From Alnus glutinosa (Eukaryota > Streptophyta > Magnoliopsida > Fagales > Betulaceae), in contig NC_084894.1 of the NCBI RefSeq assembly GCF_958979055.1, positions 3,787,001 through 3,851,000 on the forward strand: a DNA stretch of 64,000 nt, in the 5' to 3' direction. Positions 34,417-45,099 of this stretch are shown here, in pieces (positions within the stretch are counted from its first letter, which is position 1; each line of letters starts with the position of its first letter). The notes below the pieces were generated by a model. That model made no database searches and was not told the origin of the DNA. It saw nothing but the letters and a program-made list of their open reading frames with translations. The position numbers were made by a program, and so were the translations under genes.

Positions 34417-37409
34417 TTAACCAAAAGTACTGATTTGGTACTTGGGTTGTTTGTTAGGTAGGAAGAGACCAAAATGTTGCTCAATTGCTGCACCACCCTT
34501 TTGGTTTTCATCAAACATGGCAAACAAGTAAGCTTCTATTGCTTGTCCCTGCTTCTTTGGAGTCCCACCCTTCACATGATTAATCAAATTGTTGTAGTAA
34601 GTCCCTGCGTTATCGACGCTAGCTGCATCACCGCCTTCGGACGGCCAGCCGCTCTCCGATACGACAATCTTCAAGTTAGGCACGCCGGCTTTCTCGAGAG
34701 CAGAGTAGTGAGCATCCAGCAATGCATCAAAGAGATTTTGGTATCCAAGACTACCATCTTGCACCACAACACCTGGTGAAGTAAATAAGGCATAGGGAAG
34801 GGAGATCTGTGAAGGGTTTCCAGTATAGCTGAAGTAGGGATACACGTTTACTAGAAGGGGTGCTCCATTGTTGTTCAAAAAGTTGATAATTGGTGTTATG
34901 TATGAACTTGCACTGTCGCTGAATGAGCCTGCTGATGGAGGAAAAGAGTTGCCCAACAAAGTTGTGTCTATAGCTGTCGTCACCTGTCAAAAATTATAGA
35001 AATAAAGATGTGAGTATTTCGAAATATAAGAAAGCAGAATACAAAATATAAGAGCAGTTTATTACTGTTGAAATAACAGTTTATGATTATTAAAAATTGA
35101 CTTTTGAAAAAAACGGTTAATTTTGTAAAATTAGAACAAAAAATATGAATGTTCGTATGGTAGTACTACACGTGCAAGCGTGCAGCACTGCGTTAGTACT
35201 GCAAAGTATGTCTAAAGGTCAATGCTACGTGCGATACTATTAACATGTGTCTACCCAAAAGTCTTTATAGACTTATGCTCAGTTTGTTTCGACGTAAAAT
35301 GTTTTCCGTTGTAAAATATTTTGGACGAAATCATTTTTCAGAAAAAATAATTTTCTTGAAAATAATTTTCGACATTTAGCTCGTACGAAAAAATTACAAC
35401 GATAAAAAATCACCAACGACCATTTGTGCCTGATTCCGACGAATCTGGCAAGATTCCAGCCAGTTTCGCCGGAATTTGGCCAAACGTTGCCGGATTCCAG
35501 CAGTGGTCACCAGCGTCGAAATCCAGTAAACCGAAACCTTTAGCGGTAAATTCAGGCTACCAACAGATTGCAATGCCCGGAAGTTGAGGATTCCCACAAA
35601 CGTGTCTGCAAGAATGAAGAATTTAAATTTGAAAAAGAATTTACGGTTTTCAAAACCGTAAATCGTTTTCCAAAAATTAAAGAGGTTTTTACGATCAAAA
35701 TGAAAATAATTTCCATTGACCATTATTTTCGCACCCGCTAAACACCGAAAAATATCGAAATCATTTTTCAAAAAATATTTTACGCCGAAACAAACAGAGT
35801 ATTAGTGAAAACTAATCCCTTATAAAGGATAAAGTGTAAGACAAAAATGGAACGAAAGTCGAAATTTTCAAATAGAAGGGAAAAGAAATAATTTCAACAT
35901 TAACACCTTTATTTGGTCTTGCAAATTGGCAGCTGTAATGGCATTAAGGATGTTTTGCATGGCGGGTTGAACATACTGGGCTTCAGAATCACCAGGATGC
36001 ACTTCGTTCCCGACAGCAATGTATTTGAACTTGACATCCGGCCAGTAGTTTCTTATGTTGTTCTGGACCCAGGTGGTTGCGGCCGCAGCGTCGGTGAGGC
36101 CTTGAAGGTTGCTGTTAAGGATGCCGATGATGAGTTCTATGTTTGATCCTCTGAGGGCGTCGAGAGTTGATGGATATGGTTCATAGATGCGCATCCTTCC
36201 AATGCCACTGCTTTTGTATAGAGCTACTACTTCTCCATCAGAAGGTAGATTGTTGCCAAGTCGTCCATTGCATACACCGACGGATTGTGCACCTGCATCA
36301 AAATTAGGCCAAGATTTGATGAGTTTTGGCTTAAGCAAGCAGCGGCAAAGGCTGAAAAATTGAAGGATTCTTTTCTTTCCGATTAAAATGTTCGCACCAC
36401 TGTCGTGTAGAGGGGCGGAACTAGAAATTTTGATGTACGAGGAAAAAAAATAAATAAATTTGACTGCCGAAGCCCCAAGTGTTAACCTAGGTCTGCCCCT
36501 GATCATGCGTCAGAGGGTTTTAGGAACAAATTTTTAAATGTTGAGTAACTATTTTGATCTAAAGTGAAAGAGAAGTGGTATGCTTGCATTAAATTCTATA
36601 AGTACCATCAATTGGAAGAACTCACATAAACCCCTTTGTCCCATGCAGGTCCTACAACTATTTATTTTTTTAAAAAAAAAGAAAAAAAACAAGAGAGACT
36701 AAATCTAGTCTTATGCTCCATTTGTTTTGAACTTTGGCTTGTACGGAAAATGAGTGATGGCGAAAAACGGTCAACGACTTTCAGAAATCCCTAGTGGTGA
36801 TCCAGCTGTTTGAGAAGGAGAAGCTAAAACTTGGAAACTAGTTACGAAATTTAAAAACAGAAACAATTTTTCAAAACTAAAGTAGTTTTTTTGGTGAAAC
36901 CGAAAATATTATTTTTGGTCACACCAGATACGGAAAACATTTTTCAAAATTTTTTTACGTCGAAACAAACGAAGCCTTCGTTCCACATGCTAAGTTTTTG
37001 ATAAAAAAAGTCATATGGGGACTGTCAAACTCATGGTAAGTATGGTCAAATCACCGTTTATTCTTAAAACTTAAGCTTATAAAAAAGAGTGGGCTTAATT
37101 AATATTCTAACTCTCCGGCTCACCAACACATAAAATACTTAATTAAAATGAGCAACAAACTCATGACCTCTACTATTACAAGACTAGACACTGCGATGCA
37201 TGTAGTATAAAGGCAGGGAGAGAGAAAGAGAGCGACAAACTCATGACCTCTACTATTACAAGACTCGACAATGCCATGGATGCAGCATAAAGGCAGGGAG
37301 GGAGAGAGAGAGAGAGACCTGTTAATTCCAGGCCAGATATGAAGAAGAAACCAAGTAGGAATATGGGAGCCAGAAAAGGTTTGGTATTTTTTGCATTGAA
37401 GAAAGCCAT
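34417..37409 (-). CDS. Glucan endo-1,3-beta-glucosidase, GH17 (gene B)
   Basis: Three exons on the minus strand, 37409-37319, 36292-35907 and 34983-34417, give 347 residues. Exon 1 is a signal peptide ([19 protein letters not shown]). The mature part begins [10 protein letters not shown], where the family usually has GVCYG, so a Tyr-to-Asn change sits in the first beta strand. The catalytic acid/base is in [10 protein letters not shown] and the nucleophile in [13 protein letters not shown]. It ends YQISTFG with no C-terminal extension, so a secreted beta-1,3-glucanase is expected. Unlike A, D and E it has a second intron (34984-35906), phase 0 after QDQIK, which holds a TTA-flanked MITE. Intron 1 (36293-37318) opens GT(CT)n and holds another MITE and an 80-bp tandem duplication. 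TATATAAA lies about 80-90 bases upstream of the ATG. Closest relative: gene C. Confidence 0.9.
35276..35801. mobile_element. PIF/Harbinger-like MITE in intron 2 of glucanase B
   Basis: Terminal inverted repeats of the TRCTCNGTTTGTTTCG type are flanked by TTA on both sides (35273-35275, 35802-35804), the target preference of PIF/Harbinger. The same element at the same intron position is in C (52361-52888), so it inserted before the block duplication. Confidence 0.8.
36714..36976. mobile_element. PIF/Harbinger-like MITE in intron 1 of glucanase B
   Basis: It starts TGCTCCATTTG and ends with the complement of GGCTTCGTTTGTTTCG, 263 bp, next to TTA on the left. Homologous copies are in C (53784-54057) and upstream of the orphan exon (about 43905-44508, interrupted by a TRIM). 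Its ends match the intron 2 element, so both are one family. Confidence 0.75.
37152..37311. repeat. 80-bp tandem duplication in intron 1 of glucanase B
   Basis: Two copies of an 80-base unit start at 37152 and 37232, each ending in a GA-rich run. One GA run directly precedes the 5' splice site of intron 1. Slippage on the GA run is a plausible origin. Confidence 0.75.
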
Positions 37410-38028
37410 GGAGAAAAAAATGAAAAGGAAATGAGAAACCAACTCTATAGATATCTCTGTATTGTCCATCTACCACTTTACACCTTCATTTATATACAGA
37501 GAAGTAGGGCTTAGAATTGTAGACTTCTAGACAACGTTGAATACTAGACGTCTATACCACGATTACATCGCCATTTGCCCCGTCAATCACTCCATATATT
37601 GTAGGGGAAAAAACAAAAACATCAAGGTCCTTAACAACCAACGCATAACATTAACCATAAAGTCTCTGCCACACCTGTTTGTCTGCATTCAACTATACTA
37701 ATTTTCTTCTTCTGGATTCTGAAGTCTGGGATTTAAAATGCACCAAAAAACTTGGTCCAGGATTTTGGAGGTCCCCCAACCTTTGAAGACTAGAATACGA
37801 CCCATTTTTAATTAATTGTCTAAGCATGTTTCACGGTCCAGAATGATGGTCAATTGACAAGATTGACTCGAACTCTCTCAGAAAAATTCTAAGTCACGAA
37901 AACTGACCCCAGTTGCAAGTTGGAGACGTACATGTTAATTATCTGCCTTTGTTTTCAGTCGTGGCTGCTTAAGTTTACTGCAAGTTTCTGTCCAAGTACT
38001 CCAACTAGAAGATTATAAATATTTATTT

Positions 38029-38030
38029 GA

Positions 38031-38099
<69 letters not shown>
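38029..38099. repeat. Long AT microsatellite
   Basis: An AT repeat of about 30 units upstream of glucanase B. The matching site in block 2 (near 55015) lacks it. Confidence 0.9.
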
Positions 38100-38100
<1 letters not shown>

Positions 38101-38348
38101 TAAATTACACTCGGAATTGTTCTTCATCTTTCTTTATTTGTTTGTCTTGAAAAGCAAAGTACCAAAAAAAAAAACATTTAAGTTATATTAAAGTTTGACT
38201 TTATGAGGTAATTAATTAAAAATTTGCTATTTTTTGGGGGCTTTTATTTCTCAATGGGCCTCTTAATACTAATTTTTAAGAGCTTTTATTTCTTAGAGTC
38301 CTTAGGCAGCTGCCTTAACTACCTACCTAGCCTTTGAGCCGCCCTACT

Positions 38349-38579
38349 TGTACTCAAAAGTTTAAGCTGATAATAAAGAATAAACTTAATCATGTATATT
38401 AATATTTTAACACTCTCCATCAATAAGTGAGGCCCAACATGTGAAATGTCTAATTGAAATATGAGGTAAATTACAAAGACAAAGTTCGAAATCAAAAACT
38501 CAACTCTGACATCATGTTAAATAATTAATTATCCTGATGAGAAATGATATACTTAATTATTTAAATTAATATTCTAACA
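38349..38579 (-). mobile_element. TRIM retroelement fossil
   Basis: Two related terminal repeats, about 38349-38412 and 38515-38579, enclose about 100 bp. A diverged match to a tRNA-Met primer site (complement of TGATGTCAGAG) abuts the inner edge of the right repeat. Same family as 47154-47434. It is non-coding and old, judged by the divergence of its repeats. Confidence 0.6.
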
Positions 38580-38769
38580 ATATGGTTTTCTGATTAAGTG
38601 CTTTCTGAAATTCATAGAATCTGGACATGCAATCTTGGACATGAAAACAAAATTGCCATTTTCGTAACAGAAGACCAATGAAAAAGGAAATAACGTGTTG
38701 TCCCAAGTCGATGATGGAAGTAGTTGCAAGGAAAGAAAGAAATATAGCGGGAATTCCATGCTGATCAAA

Positions 38770-38986
38770 TGTAACGACCCAAAAAAAAAACACTAGCTAT
38801 ATCTATGCTATATTTTCAAAAGGATTAGTCAATTTAGAGCTTTTTTACAATCACTTATAAAACCCAGTTTCACTTCGTAAGTAAGTAATGTAAAACTTAG
38901 TACCTATGAGCATTTTTTATAAATCACCCGCCACCTACTCTATATGTAAGTTACTCGTATTCTCAATATAGGACCGGGGTGTTCCA
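38770..38986 (+). mobile_element. 217-bp TG...CA element with 5-bp target duplication
   Basis: It starts TGTAACGACCC and ends GGGGTGTTCCA. TCAAA flanks it at 38765-38769 and 38987-38991. TG...CA ends and a 5-bp duplication suggest a small solo LTR. The same insertion, flanks included, reappears inverted at 56862-57073. Related pieces: 5428-5611, from 21719, and from 46942. Confidence 0.75.
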
Positions 38987-39212
38987 TCAAAATTACTAAG
39001 AATAGTTTGCATTTTGTCCTGTTATTATTGCACTAGCACTTTAGATCAATCTATAATGGGCTAGATTTCAATAGTTTTAATGGCTAGAATAAAAGACACT
39101 CAAAAGAAAGTCAGAGTTATGCCCTAACTATTAAACTAGTCCACACTGCAAATTAAATATGACAGGAAGACACATAACATAACCTGTGGTATTGCATCAA
39201 TATTAATTGTTC

Positions 39213-40097
39213 ATGTAGATGTCAAATTGGACCGAATAATAAATGAAATATTAAAGGAAGCAAGAGAGAGAAAGGAGACAGAATTTACGTGGTTCGGTCT
39301 ATAACCTACATCTACAGGGTAAAGCCTAAAGAGTTACATTGTGCTTATTAACTTCATATTTTCACTATACAATAGACTCTTATTCATAGGAAGATTTATG
39401 TAGATAAGTATGATAATTAATTAACGTGATTTGATTACCATCAAATCTGCTACAAACAAATCAATCAAATCAATCAGATTCGATTGATTATAATTACAAT
39501 AAATTGCTCAAACCAAATCCCCCAATATATAGAGAGTATATTCTCTAACATCTCCCTGCAAACTCAAGGTGAAAGATTCTGAAATCTTGAGTTTTTTTTT
39601 TTTTTTTTTTTGACATATTTCTTCTTCCTCGTCTTCCTTCGTCTTCGTCTTCTTCTTCGAGCCAATTGTGGGCTAAATGAGTCTGGGTAGTACCTCAAAG
39701 GCTAAATACGTAATGGGCCAAAAAGGAGCCAATTGTAGGCTAAAATGGGCATGAGTTTTAAACAATACCACAAATGCCAAAATAATATAGGCCAATTATG
39801 GGCCAAAATAATAGCCAACTTTGGGCTGAAATAAAAGCCAACTATGGGCTGAAATAGGCTTAGATTTTTAAACTATACCACAAAGGCCAAAAGATGGGTC
39901 TGGGTCAACAATTGGACAAAGAATGACCAAAATAATGAGCCAACAAATGGCCAAAATAATATGAGCAACTTGGTCTCTTTTTAATTTTTTTTTTTTTTTT
40001 TTTAGAACCACCGAACCAACAAAGGACCAGATTTGATTCATTATAATTACAATAAATTGCTCGAACCAAATCTCCCAATATATGGAGAGTATATTCT
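39213..40097 (-). mobile_element. Copia-like LTR element remnant
   Basis: On the minus strand an LTR starts TGTTAGAGAATATACTC at 39550 and runs to about 39213. The purine-rich sequence just outside it (complement of TCTCCCT) looks like a polypurine tract. About 480 bp of internal DNA follows, then the start of a second LTR (about 40097-40035). The internal part has imperfect repeats of GCCAATTATGGGCC-like units (39660-39960). It is broken and has no coding region. Confidence 0.6.
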
Positions 40098-40107
40098 CTA
40101 AAGGTAG

Positions 40108-42480
40108 ACACATAACATAACCTAGTTCTTGCTTCTCAACACCGGATTTAGCTTTGCATTCCTTTCAACTTATTCTAATTTATTAAATCGTCACTCATCC
40201 CAAAAGCTTAAGTAGGTAGTTATTTAACATGATATTAAAGCCAAGGCATTGAGTTCAAATCTTGACTCTACAATTTATCTTCTATTTTCAATTAAAATTG
40301 TCCACGTGTACAGCTAGGGGGAGTCGGTGAATAATTTCACCAAACAAATTGTAGGCTGTGAACTCCTACCCCAAGAGGAGTCTTATTTTCTTCCAAGACA
40401 TTTCCATTTTTTTTGTTTTTACAATTCCAACATCTCAATCGAATTTCCAGTTTACAATTCAACCACAATCAGTCACCCATTATCACAAGAACCTATCAGT
40501 TTAATAAGTTACTTTATTTATTAGAAGAAGTGAAGAACATTACTTTAATATTGTGAAAAGTCTATAGCTTATTGACACTCTCAAAAAACACATTGAGAGA
40601 TGAGGGACACTATGGCTTATAAAGTGCTCACGTGAAAAAAAATCTAGCGATGTGGAATACTTTAACAAGTTCCTTCACGTGTGGCAACTAATGGCCAAAC
40701 ATGTGGACAACAACGGGAGGGAAAGGCCTATCTGCTAGAAAAAGTAAACGAAAGCAGAAAAACTAAATGCTCTTAAGATGCGTTACAACGTCGCTTTCCT
40801 TAAGAAATTATTTGCTCCCATAAAAAAAGTATGCAAAGGGTTACAACAAATATTTTTCGAGGATACAATGGAGCCTAGAATCCTCTGTTTGTTTGATTGC
40901 GTTTTGCACAAACGAAAATTAAGCCTAGAATCTTCTATTATAGTAAGAGACAGACATAGATTTGCAATTTAAAAAAATACAAAAGGTATTAGAAAAACAC
41001 TGAATATAAAAGAAATTTTGTTATCTTTTTATTAATAGTTGGACATCAGTTACTTCTGTATTTTGTTGATAATTGGACAGCAGTTACTTCTGTATTATGT
41101 TGAACAACTGCTAATCCAACCGTCCATAACTACTTAAGTAACAGTCATAAACTACTATTTTAACAGACACTTAATTCTGACCATCAGATCAAATAACTGT
41201 CAATGATTATTTAATAATAACCATTAGATCGTTATTAATCAATCTCAACTATTAGATCAAATGTGATTTAACCTTACAGTTCAACCACAATCGGTCAACC
41301 ATAATCACAAGAACCTATCAGTTTAACAAGTTACTTTATTTATTAGAAGAACCTTACTTTAATACAATGCCATGGTAAATATGCAAAAGCCTCTGTTATT
41401 TATAGTAGTAAACACAAGAGGCTTCTAATACATTATTTTCTTCCAATTCATTTCCATTTTTTCTTACAATTCCATCATCTCAATCCAATTTCCAGTTTAC
41501 AATTCAACCACAATCAGTCAACCATAATCACAAGAACCTATCAGTTTAATAAGTTTATTTATTAGAAGAACATTACTTTAATACAATGCCAGGGCAGATA
41601 TGCAAAAGCCTCTCTTATTTATAGTAGTAAATACAAGAGGCTTCTAAAACATTATTTAACCCTAAATTTAATCATTTAATTTATATTCTAACACAAACCT
41701 TTGTTTTCTTTATTTTTCTTGTACCTTCTACTCTAGGTTTCTTCTAATCTAAGTGGTACACAGCTGCAACATCTCTTCCTGTAACTAGCTTGTAAATCCT
41801 ATTGCAGGGACTTCAAACTCTTGTTCTGGGCCATATTTTGAGTTCATTAGCTAGCTATGACAACAAGCTTTTTATGCATGTAAGAATTGAACAGCATAAT
41901 GAAATTAAGCTTCTTATAATTTAAAGGCAGTGGGAACGTGGGGTATTGCATCAATATTAGTTGTTCATGCAGACACATAACATAACCTGGTTCTTGCTTC
42001 TCAACACCGGATTTAGCTTTGCATTCCTTTCAACTTCTTCCAATTTGTTAAATCGTCACTCATCCCAAAAGCTTAAGTAATAGTTATTTAACATAATATT
42101 AAAGCCAATGCCCCGAGTTCAAATATTGACTCTACGTACAGTTTATCCTCCATTTTCTATTAAAATTATCCATGTGTAGAGCTAGGGGGAGTTGGTGAGT
42201 AATTTCATCAAACCAAATTGTGGGCGGTGAACTCCTACCCCAAGAGGAGTCTTATTTTCTTCCAATTCATTTTGATTTTTTTTTTTTACAATTCCATCAT
42301 CTCAATCCAATTTCCAGTTTACAATTCAACCACAATCAGTCAACCATAATCACAAGAACCTATCAGTTTAATAAGTTACTTTATTTATTAGAAGAACATT
42401 ACTTTAATACAATGCCAGGGCAGATATGCAAAAGCCTCTCTTATTTATAGTAGTAAATACAAGAGGCTTCTAATACATTA
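40108..42480. repeat. Orphan copies of the D-type glucanase 3' flank
   Basis: The sequence just downstream of glucanase D (41966-42480) recurs without a gene at 40108-40550, about 41276-41436 and about 41437-41665. It also recurs downstream of E at 62100-62600. The shared phrases are CCCCAAGAGGAGTCTTATTT, CAATCAGTCAACCATAATCA and AATACAAGAGGCTTCTAA. A TRIM-like remnant occupies about 40552-40735. Confidence 0.75.
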
Positions 42481-42488
42481 TATCACTT

Positions 42489-43741
42489 TCAACTAAAACT
42501 AATATCATACTTGAGCTTTTTAGAAGGGTAGAATAGGCCGAAATGTTTCTCAATTTCCTCACTCTTGAGGTTCTCATCAAACAAGGCAAACAAATAAGTT
42601 TCTATAGCATTTCCAGGCCGTTTTGGAGTCCCTCCTTTCACATGATTAATCAAATTCCTATAATAACTACCAGCATTCTCAATAGTCTCCACAGCACCAC
42701 CAGCAGATGGCCAGCCACTCTCTGACACAACAATTGACAAACTTCCTCCATTTGTTCTCTCAAGAGCAGAATACAAAGCATCCATCAAGGCATCAAAGAG
42801 ATTTTGGTACTCCAATTGACCATCATGTACTACAGTCCCTGGTGCATTAAATAAGGCATAGGAGACTGATTGGTTATTGTATCTAACTCTGAAGTAGGGG
42901 TAAATGTTGGCAAGGAGTGGTGCTCCATTACCAACCAAGAAACCAATGATTGGTTCAATGAATGCCCTTGCATTCTCACTGAAAGCACCTGCTGATGGAG
43001 GATCAAAAACACCCAACAAATTTGTGTCCACAGCAGTTGAGACCTTGATTTGGTTTTGCAGACCAGAATCTGCAATTGCTTTGTAAATGCTTTGCATGGC
43101 AGGAAGAACAAACTGGGCTGTTGTACTGGTTGGATCTACTTCGTTTCCAACATTAATGTATTTGAACTTTACATTAGAAGAATAGTCTTTTATATTCCTC
43201 TGGACCCAATCAGAAGCAGCAGATTGGTCGGCAAGGGCTTGAAGGCTGTCATTAGGGACGCCAACCATGATTTCTATGTTGGAGTCTCTAAGGGCCTGGA
43301 GAATTTCTGGGTATGGAGAGTAAATGCGCATCCTTCCAATGCCGTATGTTTTGCAGAGACCTACAACTTCTGTGTCAGGTGGTAAATTGTCTCCATTGCC
43401 ACTTCCTCCATAGCAAACACCCAATGATTGTGCACCTGTACGTTTGCATTGTATTGAGCAAAGATTTAATGGGTAATTCAAAGAAAGCAATATAAAATAT
43501 TACAACTTCTTTCTTAATCAAAATATGGCTGAAATAATCTCCATTTTCATTGTTGAGCCCGAGGCTATATATATACGGATATGAATCGTTTGAGTACTTC
43601 TCACATGCTAAGACTCGTAGTATTTTTAGGGATTGAGTTGAAAAAAATTCTTCCGAGTTTGAAAGAAATTTGTGTCCTATTTATATATACCATGCATGCA
43701 GATACCCTCTTTTTTCACATTTCTTGTAGTATGTATATTTC

Positions 43742-43775
<34 letters not shown>

Positions 43776-43846
43776 CCTATATGTTCTAGACTACACAGCA
43801 GCCCAAGAAACAGCAAAATAGCAGCCATAAAAGGTTTCTTCCTCAT
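42489..43846 (-). CDS. Glucan endo-1,3-beta-glucosidase, GH17 (gene D)
   Basis: Two exons on the minus strand, 43846-43777 and 43435-42489, give 338 residues. The signal peptide is MRKKPFMAAILLFLGLLCS. The mature part starts near AQSLGVCYGG. The acid/base is in YINVGNEVDP and the nucleophile in [13 protein letters not shown]. It ends KYDISFS with no extension, so a secreted enzyme on beta-1,3-glucan is expected. Aligning with gene A shows the ancestral start (ATG GCT TCC) is now ACG GCT TCA, 30 bases upstream of the ATG used here, so translation probably begins at the next in-frame ATG and drops about ten residues without harming the signal peptide. Intron 1 (43436-43776) opens GT(CT)n, and there is no second intron. 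Closest relative: gene E, about 96 percent identical by eye in exon 2. Confidence 0.9.
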
Positions 43847-43984
43847 TGCATGTAATGAAGCCGTGGAGGAGAACAAAAGGAAATAACTAAACACTTGTTT
43901 TTCAACACATTTCTTGTATGGATCGGAAAATGAGTGATAACGAAAAACGGTCTACGACCTCCATAAATCTTTGGTGGTGGTCTG

Positions 43985-44317
43985 TGTAAAAGTTTATGGG
44001 CCTTATTCACTGTCAAAAGAGGCCTTGAAAGAGGAGAGGACACCATACTTTATAAAGTTCACGGGTCATGTATCTCTTGACGATGTGGGACACTTTTAAT
44101 ATGCTCCCTTACGTGTGGTAACTTTGGCCAAACACATGTTCAATATCGGAAGGGAAATGGCGTACGTCCATCATCGTCCAAGAAACTTGCTCTGATACTA
44201 TGTAAAAGTCCATGGGTCTTACTCGCTTTCAAAAAACACCTTGAGATAGGAGGGGACACCATGGCTTATAAAGTTCTCAGGTCATATATCTCTTGATAAT
44301 GTGGAACACTTTTAGCA
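43985..44317 (-). mobile_element. TRIM retroelement, 333 bp, 117-bp terminal repeats
   Basis: Direct repeats at 43985-44101 and 44201-44317 (each 117 bp, starting TGTAAAAGT) enclose only 99 bp. Next to the right repeat is GCTCTGATACTA (44189-44200), the complement of TAGTATCAGAGC, one base from the initiator-Met primer site TGGTATCAGAGC; hence minus-strand orientation. The flanks GTCTG and GTCCG (43980-43984, 44318-44322) are a near-perfect 5-bp target duplication. It sits inside a MITE. It looks structurally whole but has no coding capacity, which is normal for TRIMs. A truncated relative is at about 40552-40735. Confidence 0.85.
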
Positions 44318-44721
44318 GTCCGACAGTTTGAGAAGGAGAAGTTAAAACTTGGAAACTGGTTACGAAATTTAAAAACAGAAACCATAACTAAAGTAGCTTT
44401 TTTAGTCAAACCGAAAATTTTATTAATTTTTGGTTCCACCAATCACCGAAAAATACGGAAAACATTTTTCAACAAATATTTTACGTTAAAACAAACGAAG
44501 CCTTAATTAGTTCCACATGCTTGGAGTTTCTGATCAAAAGAGTCATATGGGGACTGCTAAACTCATGGTAAATATAATCAAATCATTGCTTATTCTTGAA
44601 ACTTAAGCTTAATTATAAAAAGAGTGTGCTTAATTAATATTCCAACTCTCGCGCTCGCCAACACATCAAATACTTGATTAAAATGAGCGACAAACTCATG
44701 ACCTCTACCATTACCACTTAT

Positions 44722-44747
44722 CCCCCCCCCCCCCCCCCCTCCCCCCC
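44722..44747 (+). repeat. Poly(C) tract
   Basis: A run of 18 C, one T, then 7 C, followed by an A run, lies in the intron 1 relic of the orphan glucanase exon. The matching place in C (54272-54301) is A-rich instead. Confidence 0.8.
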
Positions 44748-44835
44748 AAAAAAAAAGAAAGGATCCTCAATTTTCAAACCAAGACAGAGCTCAACATCAA
44801 AAGACTATACAATGCAATGCATGCAGAATAAAGGG

Positions 44836-44878
<43 letters not shown>

Positions 44879-44880
<2 letters not shown>

Positions 44881-44969
44881 GTTAATTCCAGGCCAGATAT
44901 GAAGAAGAAACCGAGTAGGAATATGGGAGCCAGAAAAGCTTTGCTATTTTTTGCATTGAATAAAGCCAT
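44879..44969 (-). pseudogene. Orphan first exon of a GH17 glucanase
   Basis: The minus strand from ATG (44969) reads [20 protein letters not shown] then [10 protein letters not shown], the same signal peptide as B and C. The exon ends TTAACAG and continues directly into (CT)n: the GT of the 5' splice site, present in B, C, D and E, is missing. The TATA-bearing segment found upstream of B and C is deleted here. No matching exon 2 or 3 follows; the next glucanase sequence on this strand is gene D, which has its own first exon. It is a dead leftover of a third B-type gene. Confidence 0.85.
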
Positions 44970-45099
44970 GGAGAAAAAAAAAAAGAAAAGGAAATGAGAA
45001 ACCAACTCTATAGATATCTCTGTATTTCCGTCTACCACGTGGTTAGAATTGAAGACTTCCGGATAATGTTGTGTACTAGACGTCCGGGGATGGAGCTGG

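Larger units (their letters stand above)
32675..43900. repeat. Duplicated block 1, carrying glucanases B and D
   Basis: The sequence matches 48715-64000 in the same order: the shared left edge (near ACTTTTTTAGTTT), MITE pieces, glucanase B versus C, promoter, flanking repeats, and glucanase D versus E. Spacing differs because of insertions in both blocks. Exon sequences of D and E differ at only about 4 percent of residues by eye. Confidence 0.85.

Noticed and set aside
35394-35771. A 125-codon frame on the minus strand in intron 2 of glucanase B
   Set aside because: It lies wholly inside the TTA-flanked MITE, is not kept in the copy in C, and matches no protein family I know.
42489-44969. 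Joining the orphan exon at 44879-44969 to glucanase D as its first exon
   Set aside because: D has its own closer signal-peptide exon (43777-43846) of the D/E type, and the orphan exon lacks a GT donor and is of the B/C type.
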